The notes: generated by a model from the sequence alone, not told the origin. Shown: positions 8,426 through 18,430, numbered from the stretch's first letter. The stretch: DNA of 51,565 nt from an uncultured Persicobacter sp. (GCA_947498325.1 CANMKE010000035.1:1-51565), one strand, 5' to 3'. Program-made: numbers and translations.

Positions 8426-11400
8426 ATGACAACAAATCAAAAATCTAAAGAGCCAATAGCTATCGTGGGTATTGGTTGCCGATTTCCTGGTGAAGTCAAC
8501 TCTCCCAAAGAATTTTGGGCGGCGCTGAAAGCAGGATTTAACGGCATAACTGATGTGCCTGCTGACCGCTGGAGTATTGAAGAATACTACGACCCAAACC
8601 CCGATAAGGCAGGTAAGATTAAGCAAAAAAAAGGAGGTTTTATCAAGGATATTGATCAGTTCGATGCTGAATTTTTCAATATTTTTCCTAAAACCGCCGA
8701 ACGTATTGACCCACAGCAGCGCCTGTTATTGGAAGCCTCTTACGCAGCCATGGAGGATTCAGGAACCAAGCTTGAAGACTTCAAAGGTTCCAATACCGCG
8801 GTATTCATGGGGGTTTTCATGAATGACTACTGGGATATTCAGGCCTCACAGGCACAACGAAATCACGTGAGCCCACACGTGCCAATGGGGGTTTCCCTGA
8901 CCTCTATCGCCAACCGCTTATCATGGCAATATGACCTCAAAGGCCCTTCGGTTACTTTGGATACTGCCTGTTCTTCCTCTTTGGTTGGGGTACACCTGGC
9001 CTGTAATGCGATTTGGAATGGCGAATCCGAGTACGCCCTTGCGGGTGGTGTCAACCTGATGATTCGTCCGGAATCCTCTTTGATGATGTCGAAAGGACAT
9101 TTCCTTTGTCCGGATGGGTACTGTAAATCTTTCGATGCGAGCGGAAACGGTTATGTGCGCTCTGAAGGTGTAGGTGTAATTATGCTGAAACCTTTGTCGC
9201 AGGCTATTGCCGACGGCGACGATGTATATGCCACCATCAAAGGGACCTCTGTCAATTCCGATGGTTTTACCGAAGACGGTTTCACGGTTCCAAATCCAGA
9301 CGCTCAGGCGGCGATGTTGCGTCAGGCCTATAAAAACGCCGGTGTAGATCCTTCGACTGTCGCTTATGTAGAAGCACACGGTACAGGAACCAAAGTAGGT
9401 GACCCTATTGAAACCAGTGCTTTCGGGCAGGTTTTCGCGGAAAACCGTGCGGCAGACAAGCCGTTGCTGATCGGGTCTGTAAAATCGAATATGGGGCACC
9501 TGGAGGCCGCGGCAGGTATTGCCGGGATCATCAAGCTCGCCCTGGCGATCAAGAACAGGCAGATTCCTCAGAACTTGCATTTCAATAACCCCAACCCAGG
9601 CATCAAGTTCGAGGAGTGGAAATTGAAGGTGCCAACGGAACTGACGCCCTGGCCATCAGAAAAAATTGTGGGAGGGATTAACTCCTTCGGAGCCGGTGGA
9701 ACCAATGCCCATGCGGTACTCGAAGGTTTTGACCCTCAGCAGGACATCCAAAGAACAGCAGCTGAAACGGTTGTTGCTGATGTGGCCCTGTTTGCAGTTT
9801 CAGCACAAACCAAAGGAGGCTTGAAGGCTACCGTCGAGCAGCAGATTGCCTTCCTGAACGAAAGCGACGCTTCTTTGCAGGACATCTGTTACAACCTTGG
9901 CAAGCACCGCTCGAACCTCAAGCACCGCCTGACCATCGCTGTGGCTTCTAAAGAAGAATTGCTGGAAGCATTGAATGCCTACCTCAACGACGAAAGCCGT
10001 GTGGGGATGGTCACTGCGGAAAATTCGGAAATTTCCCCGAAAGTCGGTTTCATTTTCTCCGGACAGGGCCCACAGTGGTTCGGTATGGGGCGTCAGCTGA
10101 TTCAGTCTGAGCCGATCTTCCGTAAGGTGATTGAGCGCATTGATGCCATCCTTTCCAATTTGGCAGACTGGTCGCTGATGGAGGAATTGATGAAGTCGGA
10201 AGAAGATTCCCGAATTTCTGAAACCCGCATCGCTCAGCCGGCAATTATGGCGGTTCAGATTGGTTTGATGGAAATGTGGAAAGCCGTTGGGGTAACTCCT
10301 GAGGGTGTTGTAGGTCACTCTATTGGTGAAGTGGCTGCCGCTTATACTTCCGGCGCCCTGACTTTGGAGCAGGCGGTGGATGTGATTTTCAACCGTTCAC
10401 GTGGGCAGGATAAAGCTACGGACAAAGGAAAAATGCTTGCCGCAGCCCTGACACTCGAAGAAGCCCGCAAAGAAATTAAAGGGGTAGAGGACCGCGTCTC
10501 GATTGCTGCCATTAACGGGCCGGCAATGCTGACTTTCTCAGGAGATGTTGAACCGCTTGAAGAGATTGCCGCACGCCTTGATGCCCGGGATATTTTCCAC
10601 CGATTCCTGCGTGTGAACGTGCCGTTCCACTCGCATCATATGGAACCACTGAAGGACGAGCTGATTGCCGACCTCAAACATATCGCGCCGGAAAAAGCCC
10701 AAATCAGCCTTTACTCAACCGTTACCGGAAAACAGGAAGATGGTACACACCTGATCTCTGAATACTGGTATGCCAACGTTCGTGAGTCCGTGTATTTTAC
10801 CGATGCGGTAAGCGCGATGATCAATGACGGCTTCAATACTTTCATTGAAATTGCACCTCATCCTGTTTTGGCTACTGGTGCGATCGATTTGCTCAAAGCA
10901 GCCAATGTGGAAGGCGCCCTCTTGGCATCTATCCGCAGAAAAGAAGCGGAAAAGCAGATTTTCATGCAGAACCTCGGCCTGCTGTACACCCTGAACTATA
11001 AAGTGGACTGGGCCAAGGCCTGTCCGGCAGCTTCTCAAATCATTGAATTGCCGACTTACCCTTGGCAAAAAGAGCGTTTCTGGTTTGAAACCGAGGAGCA
11101 TATTGCCAAAAGAACAGGAACAAAAATTCACCCGATGCTGAATGGGGTCGTGGACTCCAATGTTGACAAAGGAAACTATATCTGGGATGTTCAGCTTGAT
11201 AAAAATGAAGAGCCTTATATCCTCGATCATCAGGTGGACGATGTGATTATCTTCCCAGGTACCGGGCACCTCGAGATTGCCACCGCCGCAGGGCAGGCTT
11301 CTTTTGGTGACGACTTCGGCTTCCTTGAAGATGTACGTTTTGAAAACGCCCTCTTCTTGCCGGATGATGGTGAAATGCCACACGTCCGACTGGAAATTTC

Positions 11401-14400
11401 TTCTCTCGAAGGCGACTACGTCATTTCTACCAAAGCACGTAGCCAGGAAGATGCGGAATGGATTCAGCATTCACGTGGTAAAATCAATGCTTTGGGCGAC
11501 AAGTTCATCAGTGAGCCTGGCGACCTGAATGCGATTCGTGAGCGCATCAACCGCCGTATGCCGATTGTTCCGATGTACAATGAGCTGAAAAGTGCAGGCC
11601 TGCTTTATGGCGACACTTTCCGTGCCATTACCGGCTTATGGACCACCAAAGGCGAGGTGCTTTCTGAAGTTACCCTCCATGATGATATTGAATATGGCGC
11701 AAACCGCTATAATGTTCATCCGGCGGTGCTTGATGCCTGTTTGCATACCATTTTTGCAGGCAAGAAAAATGAGCAGGATGCCAAGCGCGGAATCTACCTT
11801 CCGGTAGGTATCGACCGCTTCAAGGTGTTTGCCAAGCCCGACAAAAAAGTGTTCACGCATGTGAAAATTTCGGTTTGTACCGAAGCTTACCTGTGTGGTG
11901 ATTTTCAGGTGTTCAATGCCGACGGTACATTGGTGGCTGAAATTCAGGGCTTTGAAGGGAAGTACATTGAAGGATCTCGTGGGGAGAGTAAAAATGAAAA
12001 TTACAAGCCATGTTTTGAGTATCAGTGGACGGCACCTGAGGCAGCATTTGTGAACCCAACGGCAACAGCAGAAGGCCACTATGTGGTATTTGCAGATGCA
12101 GAAGGACTGGCCGACACGGTGATTGCCAAGCTGAAAGCCAATGGTGCTTCGGTAACCACGGTTAAGCAAGGTTCAGCATTCATGCAAATGGGCGCGCAGG
12201 AGTTTATCCTCAACCCACTGGAAAAGGATGAGTATGCTTTGTTGCTGAAACAAACAGGCGAAGTGAACCACCTGATTTATATGTGGCCAACATCATTGCA
12301 GGTCGATGTGAATGCGACCATCGACCAATGGAGTGAAACGCAGGAGCATTTCTGCATGGGGACCCTCAATTTGTTGCGTACCCTTGGTGGGCAGGACCTT
12401 ACCTGCAAGACCTGGCTGGTAACTAAAGGAGCGGAAAAAGTAACCGAGGCCGATCAGTCGATCGCTTTGGCGCAGGCCGCAGTTTACGGAATCGGAAGGG
12501 TTTCTAAAAATGAATTCCCAATGTTGCCGGTACGTATTGCTGACCTGAGTGCAGACGCTTCGGTACAGGAGCTTGAAAATCTTGCACTTGCAGTAACAAC
12601 CCCTCAGGAGGAAAAAACAGAAGAAACGGAATTTGCTTTCCGTCAGCAGGAAGTGTTCCTGAGACGTCTGACACCTGTAAACCCTGAGACGGCAGATGCC
12701 CGCGCAACAATGCCGATGGCAGCAAGCGGCAGTGCCTACCGTGCAGAAGTTCAGGAGAACGGCATGCTGGACAGCCTTGCTTTGCGGGCTTTCGAGGCAC
12801 AGGAACCTGAAGCGCAACAGGTACAAATTGCGGTACGTGCGGCAGGCCTTAACTTCAAGGATGTTGTCAACGGAATGGGTATTCTTTCCGAAGAAGCCGT
12901 TGCCGGAGGTGTTGCAGGCGCAGCCCTTGGTTTGGAGTGTTCAGGTATTGTTACCGCAGTTGGTGAAGGCGTAAGCCATGTGAAGGTTGGAGATGAAGTG
13001 ATTGCCTGGGCGGCACATTGTTTGGCCGGACAAACCACAGCCCCTGCCCACTGTGTGGTGAAAAAACCTGCCAATATCAGTCATGAATTGGCTTCCAGTT
13101 TATCGGTGGTATTCCTGACAGCACATTATGGCTTGAACCATCTTGCACATATGGAAGAAGGGGACAAGGTGTTGATCCATGCCGCTACGGGTGGACTCGG
13201 CATTGCGGCCATTCAGCTGGCGCAATTGGCGGGCGCTGAAATTTATGCTACCGCAGGTAGTGAGGAGAAGCGTCAGTATTTGCGTGAACTGGGCATTAAG
13301 CATGTTTACAACTCGCGTACGCTGGCATTTGCTGATGAAATTATGGCAGACACCAACGGCCATGGGGTGGATATTATCCTTAACTCCCTGACCGGAAAAG
13401 CCATCACGCAGTCTTTCAAATGCCTGGCACCTTTCGGTACTTTTGTGGAAGTGGGTAAAGCCGACATCTATGGCAACAGCAAATTGCCATTGAAGCGTTT
13501 CGGTGAAAATATTTCTTTCCATGTGGTGGACCTTGACCGCCTGATGGCGCAGAAGCCTAAATTGGCCAAACGCCTTTATGCTGAGGTGACCGACCTGTTT
13601 GCGACGGAAAAAGTAGCCGGGCATCCTTTGGAGGTCTTCCCGGTATCGGAAGCAGGCAAAGCCCTCAAGTATTTGAGTAAAGTAGGCCATATTGGTAAAG
13701 TAGTGGTAAATATGCAGGAAGAAGCCGTTGCGGTAATGCCTGCCCACGAACTGAAATTCGATCAGCAGGCCGCCTATGTGGTGTCTGGTGGAGCTTCCGG
13801 CTTTGGTCTTGAAGTGGCAAAATGGATGGCTGAAAATGGCGCCGGAGCATTGGTATTGCTTTCTCGCTCTGGGGCAAAGTCTGATTATGACCGTCAGGTG
13901 ATCAGCTATATGGAGTCGCTTGGCGTGAAGGTCAGCACACCAAAAGTGGACATTACCGATGAGGCAGCACTGAAAGGTATTTTTGCTGAAGTGGCGTTGC
14001 CAATCAAAGGTTTGATTCATTCTGCCGCGGTGTTGGACGATTGTACCATGCCGAACCTCGATGCCGACCGCTTTATGCGCGTTTACAATCCGAAGGCTAT
14101 GGGCGCATGGGCACTGCACAAAGCCACCCTCGGCCACGAGATGGATTTCTTCCTTTCTTTCTCTTCTATTTCGGCAGTTTTCGGCTTGCCCGGACAGGCC
14201 AACTATTCTTCTGCCAATAACTTCCTCGACCGTCTGGCGACGTACCGACAGTCTATTGGTTTGGCAGGAAATGCCGTGAACCTTGGCGTTTTGGGGCAAT
14301 ATGCCGGAATGTCAAAAGATGGCGGACAGGTGATCGATGTACTTGAGGCGCAGGGATGGACGATGCTTACGCTGAAACAAATCCGTGAAACCTTCTCCAA

Positions 14401-15649
14401 GATTATCCTGCAAAGAAGCACGCAGCGAATGGTGGCCAACCTGGACTTCCGTCGTTTCCGTGATTTCTTCCCGCAGCTGGCAACCGACAACCGTTTTGCC
14501 GACCTGATGAACGCCGCAGGTGGTGAAGGTGGCAATGCCGGTGGATCGTTGAAAGATCAGGTGTTGGCCACGGCCGAAGCCGATCAGGCAACTTTCCTTC
14601 AGGAACAGTTACAGCATGCGCTGGCAAAAATCCTTGGAACTTCTCCTGAAAAAATCGACATCCCGACGCCAATCTCCAAAATGGGACTGGATTCGCTGAT
14701 GCTGAATCAGGTGCGTAACTGGATTTCCCAAAAGCTTGAAGTGAATTACCCACTGATGAAAATCGCCAAAGGGCCTTCGCTCGTTGACCTTGCTGACGAT
14801 TTGCTCGCAGGTTTTGAGAAAGAGGCTGCTACGGAAGCTAAAGTGCCGGAAATTTCTACGGACATCTCTGGTATTGAAGAGGCGGATGATCTTGAGGTGC
14901 TGGGCGACAAGTGGTTTGTACACCGCAAGCGTCAGGACGATGCGCAATTGCGATTGTTCTGTTTCCACCCCGTAGGGGCTGGAGCGTCAATGTACAATCA
15001 GTTCCTTTATGAAATGAAGGAAGAAATTGATGTATATGCAGTGCAGTTGCCTGGCCGTGAAAACCGTAAGGATGAAGCCAACCTGACCGCTTTCTTCGAT
15101 GTGATTGATGCCATTGAGGCGCAAATTTTGCCGCTATTGGATAAGCCGTTCGCTTTCTACGGACATAGCTTCGGAGGTATTATTGCCTACGAATTGCAGC
15201 ACCGTCTGCGGGAGCGTCATGGTTTGAAACCTCAGCACTTCTTTGTGTCGGGAACCATCTCGGCTCACCTGACGCCTACCTGGAGAAATGAGCGTGACAC
15301 CATCCATCAGACTGCCGACGAAACCAACTCGGAAGCAAAACTGATGGGCTTGATGTCCTATATTGACGATGAGAATTTCGTGCGCCAGATCCTGCCGATC
15401 ATGCGTAAGGATATGGAGCTGATCATGGGTTATGACTATCAGGACAAACAGAACTTCGAGTGGCCGATTACCGCTTTTGCGGCAGAGGAAGACGAAGTCG
15501 TGATGCCTGAAGAAATGCGCCCTTGGGCCAACCATACCGATGGTGATTTTGAGCTGAATGTACTCCACGGTGACCACTGGTTCTTGTCAAGAAACAAGGA
15601 CTTCATCATGGGTAAAGTACACAATGCCCTGATCAAGGAATTGGTGTAA
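8426..15649 (+). CDS. Iterative type I polyketide / fatty-acid synthase, KS-AT-DH-psiKR-ER-KR-ACP-TE
   Basis: A 2407-residue cytosolic megasynthase that should build a carbon chain from malonyl units with full reduction each cycle and release it by thioesterase. KS about 10-430: Cys182 in DTACSSS, His318 in EAHGTGT, His358 in KSNMGH. AT about 530-840: Ser632 in GHSIGEV, and VPFHSHHM (His735) where malonyl transferases carry HAFH; Phe fits malonyl rather than methylmalonyl. DH: His935 in HxxxDxxxxP and Asp1103. About 1195-1440 is a structural half-KR with no methyltransferase. ER about 1445-1760, with GGLGIAA. KR about 1780-1990: GGASGFG and Tyr1927. ACP Ser2090 in GLDSL. TE: Ser2248 in GHSFGG and His2384, type II-like sequence fused at the C-terminus. 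The ATG at 8426 is preferred over TTG 8423. One module with no loading domain implies iterative use. The product cannot be deduced. Confidence 0.95.
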   Translation: MTTNQKSKEPIAIVGIGCRFPGEVNSPKEFWAALKAGFNGITDVPADRWSIEEYYDPNPDKAGKIKQKKGGFIKDIDQFDAEFFNIFPKTAERIDPQQRLLLEASYAAMEDSGTKLEDFKGSNTAVFMGVFMNDYWDIQASQAQRNHVSPHVPMGVSLTSIANRLSWQYDLKGPSVTLDTACSSSLVGVHLACNAIWNGESEYALAGGVNLMIRPESSLMMSKGHFLCPDGYCKSFDASGNGYVRSEGVGVIMLKPLSQAIADGDDVYATIKGTSVNSDGFTEDGFTVPNPDAQAAMLRQAYKNAGVDPSTVAYVEAHGTGTKVGDPIETSAFGQVFAENRAADKPLLIGSVKSNMGHLEAAAGIAGIIKLALAIKNRQIPQNLHFNNPNPGIKFEEWKLKVPTELTPWPSEKIVGGINSFGAGGTNAHAVLEGFDPQQDIQRTAAETVVADVALFAVSAQTKGGLKATVEQQIAFLNESDASLQDICYNLGKHRSNLKHRLTIAVASKEELLEALNAYLNDESRVGMVTAENSEISPKVGFIFSGQGPQWFGMGRQLIQSEPIFRKVIERIDAILSNLADWSLMEELMKSEEDSRISETRIAQPAIMAVQIGLMEMWKAVGVTPEGVVGHSIGEVAAAYTSGALTLEQAVDVIFNRSRGQDKATDKGKMLAAALTLEEARKEIKGVEDRVSIAAINGPAMLTFSGDVEPLEEIAARLDARDIFHRFLRVNVPFHSHHMEPLKDELIADLKHIAPEKAQISLYSTVTGKQEDGTHLISEYWYANVRESVYFTDAVSAMINDGFNTFIEIAPHPVLATGAIDLLKAANVEGALLASIRRKEAEKQIFMQNLGLLYTLNYKVDWAKACPAASQIIELPTYPWQKERFWFETEEHIAKRTGTKIHPMLNGVVDSNVDKGNYIWDVQLDKNEEPYILDHQVDDVIIFPGTGHLEIATAAGQASFGDDFGFLEDVRFENALFLPDDGEMPHVRLEISSLEGDYVISTKARSQEDAEWIQHSRGKINALGDKFISEPGDLNAIRERINRRMPIVPMYNELKSAGLLYGDTFRAITGLWTTKGEVLSEVTLHDDIEYGANRYNVHPAVLDACLHTIFAGKKNEQDAKRGIYLPVGIDRFKVFAKPDKKVFTHVKISVCTEAYLCGDFQVFNADGTLVAEIQGFEGKYIEGSRGESKNENYKPCFEYQWTAPEAAFVNPTATAEGHYVVFADAEGLADTVIAKLKANGASVTTVKQGSAFMQMGAQEFILNPLEKDEYALLLKQTGEVNHLIYMWPTSLQVDVNATIDQWSETQEHFCMGTLNLLRTLGGQDLTCKTWLVTKGAEKVTEADQSIALAQAAVYGIGRVSKNEFPMLPVRIADLSADASVQELENLALAVTTPQEEKTEETEFAFRQQEVFLRRLTPVNPETADARATMPMAASGSAYRAEVQENGMLDSLALRAFEAQEPEAQQVQIAVRAAGLNFKDVVNGMGILSEEAVAGGVAGAALGLECSGIVTAVGEGVSHVKVGDEVIAWAAHCLAGQTTAPAHCVVKKPANISHELASSLSVVFLTAHYGLNHLAHMEEGDKVLIHAATGGLGIAAIQLAQLAGAEIYATAGSEEKRQYLRELGIKHVYNSRTLAFADEIMADTNGHGVDIILNSLTGKAITQSFKCLAPFGTFVEVGKADIYGNSKLPLKRFGENISFHVVDLDRLMAQKPKLAKRLYAEVTDLFATEKVAGHPLEVFPVSEAGKALKYLSKVGHIGKVVVNMQEEAVAVMPAHELKFDQQAAYVVSGGASGFGLEVAKWMAENGAGALVLLSRSGAKSDYDRQVISYMESLGVKVSTPKVDITDEAALKGIFAEVALPIKGLIHSAAVLDDCTMPNLDADRFMRVYNPKAMGAWALHKATLGHEMDFFLSFSSISAVFGLPGQANYSSANNFLDRLATYRQSIGLAGNAVNLGVLGQYAGMSKDGGQVIDVLEAQGWTMLTLKQIRETFSKIILQRSTQRMVANLDFRRFRDFFPQLATDNRFADLMNAAGGEGGNAGGSLKDQVLATAEADQATFLQEQLQHALAKILGTSPEKIDIPTPISKMGLDSLMLNQVRNWISQKLEVNYPLMKIAKGPSLVDLADDLLAGFEKEAATEAKVPEISTDISGIEEADDLEVLGDKWFVHRKRQDDAQLRLFCFHPVGAGASMYNQFLYEMKEEIDVYAVQLPGRENRKDEANLTAFFDVIDAIEAQILPLLDKPFAFYGHSFGGIIAYELQHRLRERHGLKPQHFFVSGTISAHLTPTWRNERDTIHQTADETNSEAKLMGLMSYIDDENFVRQILPIMRKDMELIMGYDYQDKQNFEWPITAFAAEEDEVVMPEEMRPWANHTDGDFELNVLHGDHWFLSRNKDFIMGKVHNALIKELV

Positions 15650-15677
15650 CAGTTATTAATTATTGAACCAATAAATG

Positions 15678-15710
15678 AAACCGACGGCTTTGCTGTCGGT
15701 TTCTGTTTTT
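15678..15710 (+). terminator. Intrinsic terminator after the megasynthase
   Basis: AAACCGAC (15678-15685) pairs with GTCGGTTT (15695-15702), 9-base loop, followed by CTGTTTTT. It ends only four bases before the PPTase start codon, so it may attenuate PPTase expression or overlap its translation start. Confidence 0.75.
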
Positions 15711-15714
15711 GAAG

Positions 15715-16413
15715 ATGAATCAAATTCAGCAACTACAATTAAGTAACCTGCAGGGACGTGTGGAAGCGACAGCCTATTGTCTTCGGGGCACACTGTCAGA
15801 CCAGCCAAAGAAGGATGATTATCTCAGTTCGGAAGAACACGCAATAGCTCAGCAATTGCCTGCAAACCGACAGGCCACTTTCCGGCTCGGAAGGTTTTTG
15901 CTCAAAACCATCGCCACAAGCATTTTCAATATTCCCATGGCGGAAGTAACCACCAGCAAGGGCACCTTCGAACAGCCTATTTTAAAGCACCCCGAGCTGC
16001 TGGATTATTCCTGCTCCATCACCCATTCTGCAGATCAGGTTATGGTCTTGCTATTTCCCCGAAGCCACCCCATGGCGGTAGATATGGAATATATTTCCCA
16101 GCCCGAGGAGCGTATTCAGGCCATTGAAACACAACTTACCTATCAGGAAAAACAGCAATGCAGCCTATTGAATATTCCCCATAGCCACCTATTGTTATGG
16201 TCAGCAAAAGAGGCCCTTTCCAAATGTCTGGGCACAGGCCTGATGGTGCCTTTTACCCTACTCGAAACCGTACAACTGGCGCAGAAAAACGAGCAGACGA
16301 CAATGGAATTCAAGAATTTTGGTCAGTATCGGGCCATCAGCCTACAGGGGCAGGAATACCTGATCACGATTTGCTATCCGGCGAATCATCGCCTCCTTGG
16401 CTGGGCAAACTGA
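15715..16413 (+). CDS. Sfp-type 4'-phosphopantetheinyl transferase
   Basis: Transfers phosphopantetheine from CoA to the conserved Ser of carrier proteins. The 232-residue protein has the family marks: Asp123 and Glu125 in AVDMEY (magnesium ligands) and the motif WSAKEALSKCLG (Lys165, Glu166, Lys170). The length fits the Sfp group rather than short AcpS. The ATG at 15715 is preferred over TTG at 15709. It follows the megasynthase by 65 bases on the same strand, so it probably activates that ACP (Ser2090), although a terminator hairpin lies between the two genes. It ends 34 bases from the convergent peroxidase gene. Confidence 0.9.
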   Translation: MNQIQQLQLSNLQGRVEATAYCLRGTLSDQPKKDDYLSSEEHAIAQQLPANRQATFRLGRFLLKTIATSIFNIPMAEVTTSKGTFEQPILKHPELLDYSCSITHSADQVMVLLFPRSHPMAVDMEYISQPEERIQAIETQLTYQEKQQCSLLNIPHSHLLLWSAKEALSKCLGTGLMVPFTLLETVQLAQKNEQTTMEFKNFGQYRAISLQGQEYLITICYPANHRLLGWAN

Positions 16414-16447
16414 AGGGCATAGCTTCAATCGGCAATGCAGCCAATTT

Positions 16448-18229
16448 TTAGTCTTGTTCTGCCTCCATCGTTACAAAAGGAATGAGCCCTTGCTGTTCAG
16501 CAGGCTGATCGTTGAGGGCCGCTAAAAAAGCGATTAAGGCTTCTTTTTCATTTTGACTCAGGTGTAATGAATCTGCAGGCAGGGTTTGATGTGGAATGTT
16601 GAGCCCCAAACCTGCGCCTCCGCCTGCATCATAAAATTCAAGGACTTTTTCCAAACTGCTGAAGGCACCATTATGCATATAGGGGGCCGTCAGTGTACTG
16701 TTGCGAACCGTTGGGGTTTTAAAGGCAAACAGGTGGAGGTCGGCCTGATAGAGGTGGTACTTTCCAGCATCAGGGTCGAGGGTGGGTTCCCTGAAATTTT
16801 CAGTAGCCGTAATGCCCAGCACCTCGGTTTCTGTTTCCGTAAAATGGGGCGGCACGGTTCCGTTAAATAGGGGGAAGAAATGGCAGGTGCCGCATTGGGC
16901 CTTGCCCATGAAAAGGTCGAAGCCGTGTGCAACCTGTGGATTATCGGGGAGCTTGCTGAAAAGCATTTGGTCGAAGGCACTTTGCCCTACGGGAATGGAA
17001 CGAATATAGTCTGCCAAAGCCGTTTGGATTTGCAGGGGGGAAATTGAAGGGGTGGGGCCGAATGCCTCTTCAAAGTATTTTTGATAACTGGCTTGGGTGT
17101 TGAGCTTCTCGGAAACCATGGCAAGTGAACTGTTCATCTCTTCTGGATTGCTGATCACCTGGCGGATTTGGTCTTCAAGTTTGCCTGCTCGGCCATCACA
17201 AAACTGTAAGGACTGAAAGGCGGCATAGTTCAGTGAAGGGGTATTTCGGGGCAATGGTTTTTGTTGACCGATGGCGAGATCTCTCGCCATTGTGCTGGCA
17301 AATGCATGGTTGGTTTGATGGCAGCTGGCGCAACTTCTTTGTCCGTTGCCTGAAAGCTGTGGATCAAAGAAGAGCTGTTCCCCAAGCTCGGCACTTGCCG
17401 GGATTTTCCTTTTCATAGGATGAAGCGAAAAGTAGTGCGGGTTGAATTGCTGAAGTTTGAAAAGGCTTTGTTCCCATGGTGGCATCATTTGATTAAATGA
17501 CAATGCTTTGACTTGGTTGGTTTTGCGCAGATTATTTAGTGAACGCTCCAAAGGGATGAAATATTTTTTGATCAGGTGGTAGGAACTGTAGCCGTCAATA
17601 CGCAGGGCTCTTTGCAGTGCATTGATGTAGTAGATGGTGGTGCTCTGTAAGTGGAAGTGATGGAGGTACGGCTTAACGCCTTCGAGGCTGGCGATCATTT
17701 CCTGATGGCTGTGCTTGGCCAGAGGGCTGTCGAAATTACTCAGGCCAAGGGCGGTATAAGTGAGGATTTGCTCTCGAAAAGCCTGAAAAAAATGTGCTTC
17801 GGTAAATTGAATGTACTTCGCCTGACGGCACAGGCCTTGGGCGTAACTGCACAGCTCGTTTATTTTTTCCCGGACGATACTGCTGTCGGCAGGATGAAAA
17901 GGAAACAGGTATTCCTCGACGACCTGAAAGCCAGTGGGGTGTAAGGTTTTTCGGTTGGCATCATGCTCATCCACTTTGGGCAGCACAGGGCCATTGACTT
18001 TTTTTACCGCCTCAGGCAGATAATAATTGGGCCAAAGTTCAAAAGATTTGAAAGCGAGGCGTGCTTCAAAAAAGCGGGATTGCAGGCTGTCTTGTTGCAT
18101 GGGGCTTTGTTGCAGCGCATGAACTTTGTTCAGAAAATGGTCGGCTTGCTGTTGGTTGATCGTCGCCATCTCGGGGAGAGTCTGGCAGGCCATTACAGGT
18201 AGCAGAAGGAGAAAGAATAATTTTTTCAT
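16448..18229 (-). CDS. Di-haem cytochrome-c peroxidase family lipoprotein with long N-terminal domain
   Basis: Likely reduces hydrogen peroxide, or acts as a MauG-like oxidase, in the periplasm. 593 residues from the ATG at 18229, chosen because it gives a clean lipoprotein signal (LPVMAC, Cys15). Two c-type haem sites, CASCH (300-304) and CGTCH (446-450), lie in a C-terminal CCP/MauG domain. The roughly 270-residue N-terminal part is helical and contains GFQVVEEYLFP, which resembles the GxHxxE motif of imelysin-type proteins but with Gln in place of His; I infer an imelysin-like fused domain. Usual bacterial CCPs are about 330 residues. Convergent with the PPTase. Confidence 0.88.
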   Translation of the reverse strand: MKKLFFLLLLPVMACQTLPEMATINQQQADHFLNKVHALQQSPMQQDSLQSRFFEARLAFKSFELWPNYYLPEAVKKVNGPVLPKVDEHDANRKTLHPTGFQVVEEYLFPFHPADSSIVREKINELCSYAQGLCRQAKYIQFTEAHFFQAFREQILTYTALGLSNFDSPLAKHSHQEMIASLEGVKPYLHHFHLQSTTIYYINALQRALRIDGYSSYHLIKKYFIPLERSLNNLRKTNQVKALSFNQMMPPWEQSLFKLQQFNPHYFSLHPMKRKIPASAELGEQLFFDPQLSGNGQRSCASCHQTNHAFASTMARDLAIGQQKPLPRNTPSLNYAAFQSLQFCDGRAGKLEDQIRQVISNPEEMNSSLAMVSEKLNTQASYQKYFEEAFGPTPSISPLQIQTALADYIRSIPVGQSAFDQMLFSKLPDNPQVAHGFDLFMGKAQCGTCHFFPLFNGTVPPHFTETETEVLGITATENFREPTLDPDAGKYHLYQADLHLFAFKTPTVRNSTLTAPYMHNGAFSSLEKVLEFYDAGGGAGLGLNIPHQTLPADSLHLSQNEKEALIAFLAALNDQPAEQQGLIPFVTMEAEQD

Positions 18230-18430
18230 GGGCATAAAGAGCAAGCGACTATTGCAGTTGGGCTTGCCTCAGCAATTTTTGTTTGCTGCAATGGTCTTTG
18301 AGAAAATAATTTGTCTTAGCGCGTGTTTTAAATCACTTCTGCAATACGCCAAATTTCCGTTGCGAATTTCAAGTTTAAACACACGGTTAATGGCGGCCTG
18401 AAGCGATCGCCTCTGGTGGAACAAGGCGTG

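Noticed and set aside
13100-14299. 399-codon minus-strand ORF
   Set aside because: Lies wholly inside the ER-KR region of the megasynthase; it is the antisense shadow of a GC-richer coding frame and has no family motifs.
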